This document shows, one piece after another, positions 28,551 through 38,761 of a stretch of 43,563 nt of DNA. This stretch comes from Clostridiaceae bacterium (lineage in GTDB: Bacteria > Bacillota > Clostridia > DSM-8532): the NCBI GenBank assembly GCA_012719645.1, contig JAAXZX010000101.1, positions 1 through 43,563 of the forward strand, in the 5' to 3' direction. Position 1 is the first letter of the stretch. Each line of letters opens with the position of its first letter. A program made the translations under genes and the position numbers. The notes beneath the pieces were generated by a model. The model was not told where the DNA came from. It saw nothing but the letters and a program-made list of their open reading frames with translations, and searched no databases.

Positions 28551-30017
28551 CTATTCGCAAAAAGGAGTGTACATAACCCTTGGCTGCCTTGCCGCCTGGG
28601 CCTCATCCAGCCTGGAAACCACCGTGGAGTGCGGCGCTTCCTTTACCAGTTCCGGTTTGGTTTCAACCTCAAGGGCTATATCAGCCATTGCCCGGATGAA
28701 CGCGTCCAGTGTCTCCTTGCTCTCGGTTTCGGTGGGCTCTATCATCAGGGCTTCCTTAACGATGAGCGGAAAATATATGGTCGGTGGATGGAAGCCGTAG
28801 TCAAGCAGGCGCTTTGCGATATCCAGCGCGCTGATCCCCAGTTTTTTCTGGTTCTCGGCCGAGAAGACCACCTCGTGCATGCAATGCCTGTCGTAGGGCA
28901 GATAATAGATATCCCTGAGTTTGGCGAGAATATAGTTGGCATTGAGCACGGCTGTTTCGGAAACCTGCCTGAGTCCCTTCGCTCCCATGGACAGGATATA
29001 GGCATAGGCTTTTACTGCGACCGTAAAATTGCCGTGGAAGGACCTGACCCTACCTATGGACAGCGGCCTGTCGTAATCCACGATAAACTTGCTTCCGTCA
29101 TATTCCACTGTGGGGGCCGGCAGGAAAGGCACCAACTCTTTTGCCACACCAACGGGACCTGCCCCGGGACCTCCGCCGCCATGGGGTGTGCTGAAGGTTT
29201 TATGAAGGTTCAGGTGGACAACATCAAAGCCCATATCTCCAGGCCTGGTTATACCCATTATCGCGTTCATGTTGGCGCCGTCATAGTAGAGCAGGCCGCC
29301 AGCCTCATGGATCATGCGGGCTATCTCAGGGATGTGCTTCTCAAACAGCCCAAGGGTATTTGGGTTGGTCAGCATGAGCCCGGCAGTTTCTCCGTCTATT
29401 GCCTTTTCAAGCTCACGGGGGTTTACAAGGCCGTTTTCATCCGACTTAATCTCCACCACATCGAAACCCGCTATGGCTGCCGAGGCCGGGTTGGTGCCAT
29501 GGGCGGAATCGGGGATGATGATCTTTCGCCTGGCATGATCCCCGCGGCTTTCGTGCCATGCCTTGATTATCATAAGACCGGTCATTTCGCCATGAGCCCC
29601 TGCCGCAGGCTGGAACGTAAACCGCTCCATGCCTGTTATCTCCGAAAGAAGACGGTCTGCCTTCCAGATAAGCTCGAGGCAGCCCTGCACGGTTTTTTCG
29701 TCCTGGCAGGGATGGACATTGACAAACCCGCTCAGGCTGGCCATATCTTCGTTGACCTTTGGATTATATTTCATCGTGCAGGATCCCAGCGGGTAAAACC
29801 CTGCGTCAACTCCATAGTTCCTTTGGGAAAGCTGTGTATAATGACGCACCAGGTCCACCTCGCTGACCTCAGGGAGGTCGGGCGGGCTGTCCCGCAGAAG
29901 TTCTTCAGGTATGAGTTCCGACAGATCAGCCTGGGGTACATCGCATTCCGGCAGGGAGCAGGCGGTTCTTCCAGGCCGGCTCATTTCAAATATCAGGGCT
30001 TTTTCCTTCTGGTTCAT
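28551..30017 (-). CDS. gcvPB: Glycine dehydrogenase (decarboxylating) subunit 2
   Basis: 488 residues. It is the PLP-carrying half of the split P protein, which decarboxylates glycine and passes the aminomethyl group to lipoyl-GcvH. The PLP lysine is Lys273 in [18 protein letters not shown]. Upstream motifs include [13 protein letters not shown] and [10 protein letters not shown]. The ATG overlaps the gcvPA stop (ATGA). Its C-terminus ends about 30 bp before a strong terminator. Confidence 0.97.
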   Translation of the reverse strand: MNQKEKALIFEMSRPGRTACSLPECDVPQADLSELIPEELLRDSPPDLPEVSEVDLVRHYTQLSQRNYGVDAGFYPLGSCTMKYNPKVNEDMASLSGFVNVHPCQDEKTVQGCLELIWKADRLLSEITGMERFTFQPAAGAHGEMTGLMIIKAWHESRGDHARRKIIIPDSAHGTNPASAAIAGFDVVEIKSDENGLVNPRELEKAIDGETAGLMLTNPNTLGLFEKHIPEIARMIHEAGGLLYYDGANMNAIMGITRPGDMGFDVVHLNLHKTFSTPHGGGGPGAGPVGVAKELVPFLPAPTVEYDGSKFIVDYDRPLSIGRVRSFHGNFTVAVKAYAYILSMGAKGLRQVSETAVLNANYILAKLRDIYYLPYDRHCMHEVVFSAENQKKLGISALDIAKRLLDYGFHPPTIYFPLIVKEALMIEPTETESKETLDAFIRAMADIALEVETKPELVKEAPHSTVVSRLDEAQAARQPRVMYTPFCE

Positions 30018-31354
30018 AAGCTTCCCGCCCTTTCAACAAAATTGTCTATCTCTTGCCGGGTCCGTTTTTCGGTAACGGCTACAAGCCAGGCGCCTTTAAG
30101 TTCCGGATAATCCCTTTCCAGCGGGTAACCCCCGATAATCCTGTGCTCAAGGAGACTGTCATTGAGCATGTCTATATCCCTGTGATACCTTACCGTGAAC
30201 TCGTTGAAGAAAGGTCCGGGGAAGGCTGGGGAGAAAGCGCCCGTTTTCAGAAGCCCGTCATAGGCATAGCGGGCTTTCCGGCAGCACAGTTCGGCAACCT
30301 TTTTCAGGCCGTTTTTTCCCAGTGCTGAAAGGTATACGGCCGCGGCGAGCGCGTTGAGGGCATGGTTGCTGCATATGTTGGATGTGGCCTTTTCCCTCCT
30401 GATATGCTGCTCCCGGGTTTGTATGGTCAGGACATACCCTCTTCTGCCCTGCCGGTCGCGGGTTTCGCCGGCTATCCTGCCGGGCATCTTCCTCATGAAC
30501 TTCTCTTTTGCAGCCATAAATCCCAGGTAGGGACCGCCGAAGCTGAGGGGATTGCCCAGGGGTTGGCCTTCACCCACGGCAATGTCGGCGCCAAGGTCGC
30601 CCGGCGGCTTCAGCAGCGCCAGGGATATGGGGTTGCAGCTCACGATGAGCAGTGAGCCATTATTGTGCACCATATCCGAAATGCCTCCAATATCCTCAAT
30701 CAGGCCAAAGAAATTGGGATTTTGGACAATGACGGCAGCCGTGTCATCCGAAAGCAGTCTTTCAAGTTCGCCGGGATCAAGCCTGCCGTCCTTGTGGCCC
30801 CATTCCGTAATGCTTCTTCCGGTATATCGGAAATAAGTTTTCAGAACCTCACGGCTCTGGGGATGGACTGTTCTTGCCACGATCACACCGGCCCGCCCGG
30901 TTGCCCGGCATGCCATTGCCGCTGATTCTGCAACGGCGGTGGCGCCGTCGTACATGGAGGCGTTTGATACATCCATGCCGGTGAGACTGCAGATCATGGT
31001 CTGGTACTCAAAAATCGCCTGAAGCGTTCCCTGGCTTATTTCAGGCTGGTAGGGGGTATAGGCGGTATAGAACTCCTGCCTCCTTACCAGATGCTGGACG
31101 ACGCTGGGGATGTAATGGTCATATGCTCCGGCGCCCAGGAAGCAGGTGTATTCATCGGTTGATATGTTCCTGCCCGCCAGTTCCTTAAGATGTCTTACCA
31201 ATTCCATTTCTGAAAGGGCTTCCGGCAGGTCCAGTTCCCGCTTGAGCCTGATACTTCCGGGGATATCGGCGAACAGTTCCTCTATGCCTGAAACCCCGAT
31301 CTCCCTCAGCATCTCCTCTCGCTGTTCCCCTGTGTTGGGGATGTATCGATGCAT
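30014..31354 (-). CDS. gcvPA: Glycine dehydrogenase (decarboxylating) subunit 1
   Basis: 446 residues. It is the N-terminal half of the split P protein and forms a heterotetramer with GcvPB. It keeps the aminotransferase-like fold but no PLP lysine. Typical motifs are [35 protein letters not shown] and [28 protein letters not shown] precedes the ATG. It begins 2 bp after gcvH ends. Confidence 0.97.
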   Translation of the reverse strand: MHRYIPNTGEQREEMLREIGVSGIEELFADIPGSIRLKRELDLPEALSEMELVRHLKELAGRNISTDEYTCFLGAGAYDHYIPSVVQHLVRRQEFYTAYTPYQPEISQGTLQAIFEYQTMICSLTGMDVSNASMYDGATAVAESAAMACRATGRAGVIVARTVHPQSREVLKTYFRYTGRSITEWGHKDGRLDPGELERLLSDDTAAVIVQNPNFFGLIEDIGGISDMVHNNGSLLIVSCNPISLALLKPPGDLGADIAVGEGQPLGNPLSFGGPYLGFMAAKEKFMRKMPGRIAGETRDRQGRRGYVLTIQTREQHIRREKATSNICSNHALNALAAAVYLSALGKNGLKKVAELCCRKARYAYDGLLKTGAFSPAFPGPFFNEFTVRYHRDIDMLNDSLLEHRIIGGYPLERDYPELKGAWLVAVTEKRTRQEIDNFVERAGSL

Positions 31355-31356
31355 GA

Positions 31357-31740
31357 TTATTCCTCCTCAGCGCAAAAGGCTTCGTATCCCGATGCGTCCA
31401 TCAGGTCTTCAAGCATGCTGTCATCGGTGATTTCCAGGACAGCTAACCAATTTTCATAGGGATCATTGTTCAAAAGAGCAGGATCATCGGCCAGGGCTTC
31501 GTTTACCTCAACCACCTTCCCTGCTATGGGTGCATAGACATCGGAAGCGGCTTTAACCGACTCAACCACGCCAAGGACATCACCCGCGTCAAGCATGGAG
31601 CCGACCTCGGGTAATTCAACAAATACGATCTCACCAAGGGATTCCTGGGCATAATCGGTTATTCCGATAAAAGCCCTGCCATCCACAACTCTGACCCATT
31701 CATGCTCTTTTGAATAATAGAGTCCTTCCGGCACTTTCAT
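31357..31740 (-). CDS. gcvH: Glycine cleavage system H protein
   Basis: 127 residues. It is the lipoyl carrier that shuttles the aminomethyl intermediate between P, T and L proteins. The lipoylated lysine is Lys63 in VESVKAASD. The N-terminal [11 protein letters not shown] and NDDPYENWL-type C-terminal region ([13 protein letters not shown]) are standard. I use the ATG at 31740, with GGAGG 9 nt upstream; a TTG three codons earlier falls in the spacer. Confidence 0.97.
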   Translation of the reverse strand: MKVPEGLYYSKEHEWVRVVDGRAFIGITDYAQESLGEIVFVELPEVGSMLDAGDVLGVVESVKAASDVYAPIAGKVVEVNEALADDPALLNNDPYENWLAVLEITDDSMLEDLMDASGYEAFCAEEE

Positions 31741-31784
31741 TTGTTTCAACCTCCAAAAATTATATTTACACGTTTTTGCAACGC

Positions 31785-32879
31785 TTATTTCCGGTACTTC
31801 TTCCTGTAGAAGGGAAGCTCCACGGTCCTTGCCCTGACCGGCCTGTTCCTTATTATCACGTCAAACTCGGTCCCGGGCTCGCTGTAACGTATATCGGCCA
31901 TGGCCAGCCCGATGTTCTGCCCAAGGCTTGGTGAATAGCTGCCCGAAGTTACGAAGCCGATCCGGTTATCACCGTCCATGATATCATAACCGTTCCTCGG
32001 GATGCCGCGCCCGGTCATCTCAAAGCCTGCAAGTTTTCTTTCGAGACCCCGGTCGTGCTGGCGGAGCAGGGCTTCCTTTCCGATAAAGCTGTCCTTATTT
32101 AGCTTTACGAAGATGCCAAGCCCGGCTTCCAGCGGCGTGATGTCGGGCGACAACTCATGCCCGTACAGGGGAAGGGCTGCTTCAAGCCGCAGTGTGTCCC
32201 TCGCCCCAAGCCCGGCTGGGACCAGGCCCATGCCGCGGCCTGGCTCAAGGAGGCCATCCCAGACCACTGTAGCCTTTTCCCGGGGCAGGTATATCTCAAA
32301 GCCGTCTTCCCCGGTATAACCCGTCCTGGATACCATGGCCGGAACCCCGCAGACATTGACCTCGGGTACAAAAGTGAAGAACCGTATGTCCTTCAGCGGA
32401 TAATCCGCGGCCTCCTGCAGGATCGATTCGGCGCTGGGTCCCTGTATGGCAATCTGTGCCCATGAATCCGAAACATTGACAGCTTCCGTGTCGCCGGTGA
32501 GATGCTCCCTTATCCACTCGAAATCCTTCTCGGTGTTGGCGGCGTTGGTAACAATAAGATAATAGTCGTCGGAGAACTTATAGACCAGCAGGTCATCGAC
32601 CACGCCCCCGTTCTCATAGCACATGGGAGAATAGACGACCTTGCCGTCGGCAGCTTTCGACAGGTCATTGGTGAGAAGCTCCTGCAGGAAGGCTCCCGCG
32701 TCCTTCCCCCTGATAATGACTTCACCCATGTGGGAAACATCGAAAAGCCCGGCTGCGCTGCGAACCTGCCTGTGTTCTTCTATGATGCCCGTGTATTCCA
32801 CGGGGAGCAGCCAGCCTCCAAAACCAATCATTTTGGCATTAAGGCCGAGATGTTTTTCATAAAGCGGTGTCTTTTTCAT
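31785..32879 (-). CDS. gcvT: Aminomethyltransferase (glycine cleavage T protein)
   Basis: 364 residues. It transfers the methylene carbon from aminomethyl-lipoyl-GcvH to tetrahydrofolate, releasing ammonia. Motifs include [38 protein letters not shown] and [19 protein letters not shown], and the C-terminal GCV_T domain ends [12 protein letters not shown]. The ATG at 32879 has GGAGG 6 nt upstream; the frame is open 22 codons further but runs through a leader hairpin. First gene of the glycine-cleavage operon; the L protein is not in this window. Confidence 0.96.
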   Translation of the reverse strand: MKKTPLYEKHLGLNAKMIGFGGWLLPVEYTGIIEEHRQVRSAAGLFDVSHMGEVIIRGKDAGAFLQELLTNDLSKAADGKVVYSPMCYENGGVVDDLLVYKFSDDYYLIVTNAANTEKDFEWIREHLTGDTEAVNVSDSWAQIAIQGPSAESILQEAADYPLKDIRFFTFVPEVNVCGVPAMVSRTGYTGEDGFEIYLPREKATVVWDGLLEPGRGMGLVPAGLGARDTLRLEAALPLYGHELSPDITPLEAGLGIFVKLNKDSFIGKEALLRQHDRGLERKLAGFEMTGRGIPRNGYDIMDGDNRIGFVTSGSYSPSLGQNIGLAMADIRYSEPGTEFDVIIRNRPVRARTVELPFYRKKYRK

Positions 32880-32891
32880 GGCGAGCCTCCT

Positions 32892-32918
32892 TGCCGGGTA
32901 TGGCGGAAGATCCCGGCA
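32892..32918 (-). other. Hairpin immediately 5' of the gcvT ribosome site
   Basis: TGCCGGG/CCCGGCA arms (7 bp, 13 nt loop). On the minus strand the 3' arm ends directly at AAGGAGG, so the structure abuts the ribosome site and could tune translation. Confidence 0.55.
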
Positions 32919-32950
32919 GTCCTGATTTATATGGCGCCAGTCCATGCACC

Positions 32951-32994
32951 CGTAAATAAAAAGGAAGACAACAAAGCATATTCTGCCGCCTTCC
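32951..32994 (-). terminator. Expression-platform terminator of the glycine riboswitch
   Basis: On the minus strand GGAAGGCGGCAG (32994-32983) pairs over 12 positions, five of them G-U, with TTGTTGTCTTCC (32974-32963), followed by TTTTTATTT. Its 5' arm starts at the edge of the second aptamer, so aptamer closure and terminator formation likely compete. Confidence 0.75.
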
Positions 32995-33214
32995 TCCGTT
33001 ATTATGACCTGAGATCCTTACCCTAAGCCATGTTCCACAGCCGTCACGGCGGCGGCTGCCGGCAGGGCATTGCTCCTTCGGCGCCCAGGCGAACCTGTGG
33101 CTTTCCAGAGTTTTGTCCGGATACGGACCTGTAACCTGAAAGTTTCACGGCAAACCGACAATTTGCAGTTTTATTCTTCGGTGTCCGCCATAAGGCGGAA
33201 CTCTTCCGCATCCT
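32983..33214 (-). ncRNA. Tandem glycine riboswitch (gcvT leader)
   Basis: Two glycine aptamers in series are visible on the minus strand. Aptamer 1 has GCGGAAGAG at its 5' end (about 33209-33201), CACCGAAGAATAAA (33183-33170), CTTTCAGGTTACAGG (33142-33128) and AACTCTGGA. Aptamer 2 has CTCTGGAAAGCC (33110-33099), GCGCCGAAGGAGCAA (33084-33070) and ATCTCAGGTCATAA (about 33015-33002). These are the conserved cores of the glycine class, and the downstream gcvTHPAPB operon is its classical target. A terminator follows, so glycine most likely switches the operon on. Confidence 0.93.
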
Positions 33215-33243
33215 TCATCCAATCCGGTATTCAGTTCACCTTC

Positions 33244-33272
33244 ATTATACTGCATCATGTCTGATTTGTGTA
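33244..33272 (-). promoter_or_regulatory. gcv operon promoter
   Basis: Minus-strand TACACA (33272-33267), a 17 nt spacer and a perfect TATAAT (33249-33244), about 30 nt upstream of the riboswitch. It lies just past the stop of the upstream nucleotidase gene, with no clear terminator between. Confidence 0.6.
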
Positions 33273-33289
33273 CCACTTATTTCAAATGA

Positions 33290-34933
33290 TCACCAGGCAG
33301 GAACCAGCAAGGTATCGCCGGCATAGATGAGATCCGGGTTCCTGAGCTGGTTAATGATCACCAGGATCTGCCAGTTGACGCCGGTTTTCCTTGCGATCTT
33401 CCAGATGGCGTCCCCGGGCTGGATGACGTACCTGTTATACTTCAGGACGCCGGGGTTATTCTGGATGAATGAAATCAGCGCCTCGTCAAGGCTTCCGAAT
33501 TCATTGACCAGCGGAAGGTCCTCGAATGGGTAGCCGTCTCCGCCCGCGGCCATGAAGTCGTTGGTGGCTACAATATACTCCTTGCCGGGATCCAGCCTGA
33601 CGCCTTTGACCCATGCATAGGTTACCCGCTGGCCGGCTGGTTTTGAAGGATCAAACAGGTATTCGATATTCGCTGCCTGCGGGAAGCCGCCATTCTGGTC
33701 GGGATAGGCCGAAAGCCCATGCTCCAGGGCAGCCAGGATATCCGATCCCTTCATCTTCTTGGTGACGATGTAGTTGCCGAAGGGAAGCACCGTAATGATA
33801 TCGCCGCGGGTGATTCTCCCTGCCCTTATGCTGGCCCTTATGCCGCCGCCGTTGGTTATGGCCGCATCGGCGCCCGTTTCGGCGACCATGGCTGAGGTTA
33901 TCAGATCAGCCAGGTTGGTGGGGCCTGTGCGGACATTGGCGCGTTCGCCGTCCAGATCGATCTCGCTTGTGGCAATGACCTCGGCGAGGATCTGTTGCTG
34001 GGCGGCTTTATATTCTTCTATGGCTGCCAATATATCGGCGTCGGGTGTCAATTCGGCGCCCTGTTCCACCGGATAAAGGGAGCCGGAAATGCTCAGGATC
34101 TTATTGCTCCGGTCAAGGCTGATCTGAACAATGCCCGCGTTCTGCATGTATTCACCTGTCTGCACGATCAGGGTGTTGCCCACTTTAAGCGGCTCGGACA
34201 ACTCTGTGTGGCTGTGGCCGTCAATGATGAGGTCAATGCCGCTGACCTGCCGGGCGATCAGCCTGCTGGTTTCCAGGCTTGACTCATCCAGGCCGAGATG
34301 GGTTACGCAGACAATGACATCGGCCATATCGTCCAGGAGGTCCGCCATGGCCCTGGCCTCTTCCACAGGATCGGCAAAGGTGAGACCTGTTACGTTCCTG
34401 GGATTGGTCTTGTATGCGGTTTCAGGGGTGGAAAGACCGAAAAACGCCACCTTTACGCCATCCCGCTCAATAATGGTGTAGGGCTCAAGGAGCCTTGAAC
34501 CGTCGTTCTTTCTGATGTTGGCGGAAATAATACTGAACTTCGCCAGGGAGGCCAGTTCCAAAAGCCTCTCGGAACCATAGTTGAAATCATGGTTGCCCGG
34601 AACCATCACGTCATAGCCCACGGTATTCATTATCCTTACTATGCTTTCTCCCCTGGTGATAGTGGCAATGGTCTGGCCGTGCAAAGCATCTCCCGCATCA
34701 ACGAGAATAGGTTCAGTTCCCAGTTCGCTGGCTTTCCTTGAAGCTAAAGCCGCCAGCTTGGCATAGCCCAGGCCCGGACTCTCATCAACCCTTGAATGAA
34801 CGTCATTGGTGTGGATGATGACGATGGATTTTGAAGCCGGCTCGGCAGAAGCGGCTGTACCATTGTCCGCGAAGGACGTAAAAGAAAAAAGAAGGGTAAA
34901 TACAATAATGATGGACATGACTTTCTGCTTCAA
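33290..34933 (-). CDS. Secreted 5'-nucleotidase/2',3'-cyclic phosphodiesterase with C-terminal LysM domain
   Basis: 547 residues. There is an N-terminal signal peptide (about 1-22, MKQKVMSIIIVFTLLFSFTS). The calcineurin-like metallophosphoesterase domain has HTNDVH (41-46), DAGDALHG, GNHDFNYG, THLG and DGHSHTE, all metal-ligand motifs. The 5'-nucleotidase C-terminal domain follows, with NGGGIRASI and ATNDFMAAGGDGYPF. Residues about 500-547 form one LysM repeat (YVIQPGDAIWKIARKTGVNW), which would hold the enzyme on peptidoglycan. It should release phosphate and nucleosides from extracellular nucleotides. The start is TTG at 34933 with GGAGG 7 nt upstream. There is no cell-wall sorting signal. 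Confidence 0.9.
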   Translation of the reverse strand: MKQKVMSIIIVFTLLFSFTSFADNGTAASAEPASKSIVIIHTNDVHSRVDESPGLGYAKLAALASRKASELGTEPILVDAGDALHGQTIATITRGESIVRIMNTVGYDVMVPGNHDFNYGSERLLELASLAKFSIISANIRKNDGSRLLEPYTIIERDGVKVAFFGLSTPETAYKTNPRNVTGLTFADPVEEARAMADLLDDMADVIVCVTHLGLDESSLETSRLIARQVSGIDLIIDGHSHTELSEPLKVGNTLIVQTGEYMQNAGIVQISLDRSNKILSISGSLYPVEQGAELTPDADILAAIEEYKAAQQQILAEVIATSEIDLDGERANVRTGPTNLADLITSAMVAETGADAAITNGGGIRASIRAGRITRGDIITVLPFGNYIVTKKMKGSDILAALEHGLSAYPDQNGGFPQAANIEYLFDPSKPAGQRVTYAWVKGVRLDPGKEYIVATNDFMAAGGDGYPFEDLPLVNEFGSLDEALISFIQNNPGVLKYNRYVIQPGDAIWKIARKTGVNWQILVIINQLRNPDLIYAGDTLLVPAW

Positions 34934-34973
34934 GGGTCTTCCTCCTCAATAAAGTCTGACAGGGTTTATGCTA

Positions 34974-35003
34974 ATTATACATCCTGATAATGGAAACAGT
35001 CTA
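34974..35003 (-). promoter_or_regulatory. Possible promoter of the 5'-nucleotidase gene
   Basis: Minus-strand TAGACT (35003-34998), an 18 nt spacer and a perfect TATAAT (34979-34974), about 40 bp before the start codon. Confidence 0.5.
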
Positions 35004-35149
35004 CCAATGTATGACAAACTTCTACATATCTCATCAAGGCTCGATCACGTCCTGTCCACACGGTATGATGGATGTAAAGGATGAAGTCTTGCCCGATATT
35101 CTATTGCCCGCAGGCCGGGGGACGGGTGGCATTCATCCTTTCTTAAGGG

Positions 35150-35179
35150 TTGTCACCGGGGTGGGAGTCATACTATAAT
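35150..35179 (+). promoter_or_regulatory. Promoter of the alpha-glucuronidase gene
   Basis: TTGTCA (35150-35155), an 18 nt spacer and a perfect TATAAT (35174-35179), about 75 bp before the start. The rest of the 320 bp divergent gap (34934-35254) shows no ORF or clear operator. Confidence 0.6.
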
Positions 35180-35254
35180 CAATATTGAGATATACTAATA
35201 TATTTCATGTCAAAAGGAATAGCATGAGTCCTTGAGGTCCGGGGAGGGATCACC

Positions 35255-37312
35255 ATGAACAAGGCATTGGAAACCCAAAAACAGGATAAGGCTTATGACT
35301 GCTGGCTGGCTTACCGGCCGCTGGCGGAACCTGACATTGGCCAATACCGGTCGGTATGCGCCAGGGTCGTTGTCATGGGGCAGTCGCCCGTCATGGATGC
35401 GGCGGTGGATGAACTGAAAAGGGGCCTTAAGGGCATTCTCGGTATTGAGCCCCAAATCTTCCCGTCGGCCTCCGGGGCCTGGGCCCTGTTCATGGGCCCG
35501 GAACAGGGGCATATCACGCTTCCCGAGGAGGATCTGGAAGCCCTGACCGATGACGGCTTCATAATCAGAAGCGGCCAGGACGGCATCCTGATTGCGGGCA
35601 GAAAGGACAGGGGCGTGCTCTACGGCGCCTTCGCCTTCCTTCGCTTAATGCAGACAGGTATGAGCATTGACAGCCTCGACCGCACCGAGAACCCGGCGGC
35701 GGGGATCCGCATGGTAAACCACTGGGACAACATGGACGGGAGCATTGAAAGGGGATATGCGGGAAGATCCATATTCTTCAGGGATAACGGGTTCATACCC
35801 GACAAAGGCAGGGTAAAGGATTACGCGAGGCTCCTTGCCTCGGTTGGGATTAACGGTGTTTCCATAAACAATGTGAATGTCCATAAGCATGAGACCCGGC
35901 TTATCACAAAAGAGTTCCTGCCCGAGGTTGCTGCTCTGGCCGATATATTCCGAAGCTACGGCATCAGACTGTACCTTTCAATAAACTATTCCAGCCCGAT
36001 TGAACTGGGCGGCCTTGACACTGCGGATCCTTTGGATGAGGCTGTCCAGGATTGGTGGCGCCAAAAGGCGGCCGAAATATACAGCTATGTGCCCGACCTG
36101 GGCGGATTCCTGGTCAAGGCAGACTCGGAGTTCAGGCCCGGGCCCTTTACATACGGAAGGAACCATGCCGAGGGCGCCAATATGCTGGCAAAAGCCCTTG
36201 AGCCCTTCGGCGGGATAGTGATCTGGCGCTGTTTCGTTTACAACTGCCAGCAGGATTGGCGTGACAGGCAGACTGACCGCGCCAACGCAGCTTATGACAA
36301 TTTCATACCCCTGGACGGGAAGTTCATGGACAATGTGGTTCTACAGATCAAGAACGGCCCCATGGATTTCCAGGTACGGGAGCCGGTGTCGCCCTTATTC
36401 GGCGGCTTAAAAAGGACCAACCAGGTCCTGGAATTTCAGATTACCCAGGAATACACAGGCCAGCAGAAGCATGTATGCTTCCTGGTTCCCCAGTGGAAAG
36501 AGGTCCTTGATTTTGAAACCTGGTGCGAGGGGCCCGAATCGACGGTTAAAAGCCTGGTCTGCGGCAGGTTATATCCCCAGAAGCATTGCGGTTTCGCGGG
36601 AGTTTCAAATATAGGGGACAATACCAACTGGACGGGGCATATCCTGGCCCAGGCCAACCTGTACGGCTATGGCCGCCTGACCTGGAATCCCGATCTTTCC
36701 AGCGAGGAAATCGCCGACGAATGGGTGAGGCTTACATTCTCCGATGATCCCGATGTCATTGAAACCATAGGCGAAATACTTCTGAAGTCCTGGGAAACCT
36801 ATGAGCTGTACACGAGTCCGCTTGGCATCGGGTGGATGGTCAATCCCAACCACCATTACGGCCCCAGCGTTGACGGATACGAGTATTCCCCATGGGGGAC
36901 CTATCACAGGGCTGATTGGCTGGGGATCGGGGTGGACAGGACCGTTGCCGGAGGTACCGGTTTTGCGGGAAGGTACCATAAGCCCAACGCAGAAATGTAC
37001 GAGGATATGGATAAATGTCCTGAAGAGCTGCTTTTGTTCTTCCACAGGGTGGAATACAGGCACCGGCTCAAATCGGGCAAGACACTGATCCAGCATATCT
37101 ATGACACCCATTTTGAGGGTGTTGAAAGGGTCGAAGAGTTCCGCCGGAAGTGGCTCAGCCTCGAGGGAAAGATCGACAGGGAGAGGTTCGATGCTGTCCT
37201 TGAGAGGCTGGATATCCAGGTAAAGGACGCCAGGGAATGGCGGGATGTGGTGAACAGTTATTTCTACCGAAAGAGCGGTATACCTGACGAAAAGGGCAGA
37301 AAGATCTACTGA
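35255..37312 (+). CDS. aguA: Alpha-glucuronidase, glycoside hydrolase family 67
   Basis: 685 residues, normal for GH67. It removes 4-O-methyl-glucuronic acid from the non-reducing end of xylo-oligosaccharides. The N-terminal GH67N domain (about 1-145) precedes the TIM-barrel. The likely acid is Glu292 ([10 protein letters not shown]). By spacing with the Geobacillus and Cellvibrio enzymes the base pair is Asp348 ([11 protein letters not shown]) and Glu376 ([10 protein letters not shown]). There is no signal peptide, so it acts inside the cell on imported oligosaccharides. GGAGG lies 8 nt before the ATG. It stands alone: no xylanase, xylosidase or sugar importer is adjacent. Confidence 0.95.
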   Translation: MNKALETQKQDKAYDCWLAYRPLAEPDIGQYRSVCARVVVMGQSPVMDAAVDELKRGLKGILGIEPQIFPSASGAWALFMGPEQGHITLPEEDLEALTDDGFIIRSGQDGILIAGRKDRGVLYGAFAFLRLMQTGMSIDSLDRTENPAAGIRMVNHWDNMDGSIERGYAGRSIFFRDNGFIPDKGRVKDYARLLASVGINGVSINNVNVHKHETRLITKEFLPEVAALADIFRSYGIRLYLSINYSSPIELGGLDTADPLDEAVQDWWRQKAAEIYSYVPDLGGFLVKADSEFRPGPFTYGRNHAEGANMLAKALEPFGGIVIWRCFVYNCQQDWRDRQTDRANAAYDNFIPLDGKFMDNVVLQIKNGPMDFQVREPVSPLFGGLKRTNQVLEFQITQEYTGQQKHVCFLVPQWKEVLDFETWCEGPESTVKSLVCGRLYPQKHCGFAGVSNIGDNTNWTGHILAQANLYGYGRLTWNPDLSSEEIADEWVRLTFSDDPDVIETIGEILLKSWETYELYTSPLGIGWMVNPNHHYGPSVDGYEYSPWGTYHRADWLGIGVDRTVAGGTGFAGRYHKPNAEMYEDMDKCPEELLLFFHRVEYRHRLKSGKTLIQHIYDTHFEGVERVEEFRRKWLSLEGKIDRERFDAVLERLDIQVKDAREWRDVVNSYFYRKSGIPDEKGRKIY

Positions 37313-37332
37313 TGGCTTTTACCTGAAAATAT

Positions 37333-37371
37333 AAACCCTGCTTCAGGCAACAGGCGCAAGGAGCAGGGTTT
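37333..37371. terminator. Bidirectional terminator between aguA and the DUF819 gene
   Basis: AAACCCTGCT (37333-37342) and AGCAGGGTTT (37362-37371) form a perfect 10 bp stem with a 19 nt loop. T-rich tails follow on both strands, and the two genes converge here. Confidence 0.75.
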
Positions 37372-37404
37372 TATTCTTTATCAGGACAGATTTATGGGGG
37401 CGGC

Positions 37405-38598
37405 TTATGCGAATAAAAGCAGAAGTTTCGCAATGCCTATGCCCAGGTAGTTGCCAATGGCGTAGCCCAGTATTCCGCACAGTATCCCGGGAAGAATGAT
37501 CTCATCGTTGCGAAGGGCCTTTGCAACCGGTATTATAAAGGCAGGACCGAAAATGCCAGCCGTTGAAGTGATCATCATGGTATGGTAATCTATCCTGAAT
37601 ATTCTGGCCGTGATGATATGAAGGATAACCGTGCCGAACTGGATGAACAGCAGCATGCCAAGCAGCAGAAGGCCGCCGGACACGGCTGATGTGTCAAAAC
37701 ACAATCCCATGATAACTGAGAACATAAGGATAAAGTACTGGCCCGAACTGTATGAACCGGGCGCTGTACGCACCTTTTTCACGAATGAAAGCGCTATGCC
37801 CAGGGTCGTGACGACCAGCATGATAAGAGCAGTGTATTCGCCCAGTTTTGCCAGGCCTGTATTTCCGTAGCTGCTGGGAAGCAGCAGGCAGATACCCATG
37901 GCGATGGCTACGCAGGCCAGGGACAGCATCACAAGCCCCACCCGGGTTATAAACATCCTTAAAGGCTTAACGCTTTGCTTCTTTCCGCTGAAAGCTTCTA
38001 TGTACCTGTCGGTATCCTCGTGGCTGAAAGAGCATCCCACAGGCGTATATTCCGGCAGGATTCGTCTCAGGAGGGGAGCCATAACCGAGATCAAAAGGAA
38101 GAAATAAATGCCTCCGCCGATCATATCCGAGGCCTGCAGGAGGAGAATACGGTTATTTTCGGTACCCAGTCCATGACCGATGGCAATCATGTTGGGAGTG
38201 CCTCCGGTGTAGGTTCCTGTCAGCATGCCGCTGATATTGGCGGCATCGTGAACTGAGTTCCTGAAAACGAAATAGGCCGCGACGGCAACTATGATGACCG
38301 AGATGGTGCCCAGGGAGAAAGATACTGTCATCGGTCGGGCAAGCTTTTTCAGGGCGGGAAGGTCGGCCGAGAAAAGAATGAGCGGCATTGCGACGCATAC
38401 CAGAACCGATGAAAGATCCGACGCCAGGGTCATATCGGCGCCAATGGCCTTCATGGGCCAGCTTAGCAGCAAACCCAGAAAGTAGCAGAAGAAAACAGGG
38501 CCAAGAGTGGCCAGGAAAGGCACCTTGCTTATCAGGAGCATTATCAGCCGCGGAAGTAAAATTATAACAAGCAGCATGACAATGGTTGAAATATTCAT
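37405..38598 (-). CDS. DUF819 family integral membrane protein
   Basis: 397 residues with about ten to twelve hydrophobic segments. The glycine-rich motif GMLTGTYTGGTPNMIAIGHGL and the C-terminal STAGIFGPAFIIPVAKALRN are typical of DUF819 (YjcL-like) proteins. Transport activity is suspected for the family but the substrate is unknown. A soluble loop (about 185-210) splits the two halves. GGAGGG precedes the ATG. It is a single-gene unit lying just beyond the terminator of the upstream polyol operon. Confidence 0.85.
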   Translation of the reverse strand: MNISTIVMLLVIILLPRLIMLLISKVPFLATLGPVFFCYFLGLLLSWPMKAIGADMTLASDLSSVLVCVAMPLILFSADLPALKKLARPMTVSFSLGTISVIIVAVAAYFVFRNSVHDAANISGMLTGTYTGGTPNMIAIGHGLGTENNRILLLQASDMIGGGIYFFLLISVMAPLLRRILPEYTPVGCSFSHEDTDRYIEAFSGKKQSVKPLRMFITRVGLVMLSLACVAIAMGICLLLPSSYGNTGLAKLGEYTALIMLVVTTLGIALSFVKKVRTAPGSYSSGQYFILMFSVIMGLCFDTSAVSGGLLLLGMLLFIQFGTVILHIITARIFRIDYHTMMITSTAGIFGPAFIIPVAKALRNDEIILPGILCGILGYAIGNYLGIGIAKLLLLFA

Positions 38599-38635
38599 GG
38601 CAAGCCCTCCTGCATGCTTTTCCTACAATTCTATC

Positions 38636-38652
38636 ATACCAGCATGTGGTAT
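38636..38652. repeat. Inverted repeat upstream of the DUF819 gene
   Basis: ATACCA (38636-38641) and TGGTAT (38647-38652) with a 5 nt spacer, about 40 bp before the start, where a promoter would be expected. Candidate operator only. Confidence 0.35.
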
Positions 38653-38661
38653 AACAGTATG

Positions 38662-38695
38662 AAAAAATCCCGGAACCCCAAAAAGGGCTCCGGGA
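38662..38695 (-). terminator. Terminator of the FAD-oxidoreductase/dehydrogenase/epimerase operon
   Basis: On the minus strand TCCCGGAGCCC pairs with GGGTTCCGGGA over 11 positions (one G-U), followed by TTTTTT (38667-38662). It lies 66 bp after the epimerase stop. Confidence 0.88.
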
Positions 38696-38761
38696 CTGAC
38701 CAAGACATATATAAATCAGGAGGATTAATCACCTGAGTTTTTATCCGGGGAAACTCATGCC

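Noticed and set aside
28629-30110. 493-codon open frame opposite gcvPB
   Set aside because: Shadow of gcvPB, whose PLP motif and full length are intact on the other strand.
35077-35140. GGATGAA/TTCATCC pairing in the aguA upstream region
   Set aside because: Long loop, interrupted inner pairs, and it lies upstream of the predicted transcription start; probably chance.
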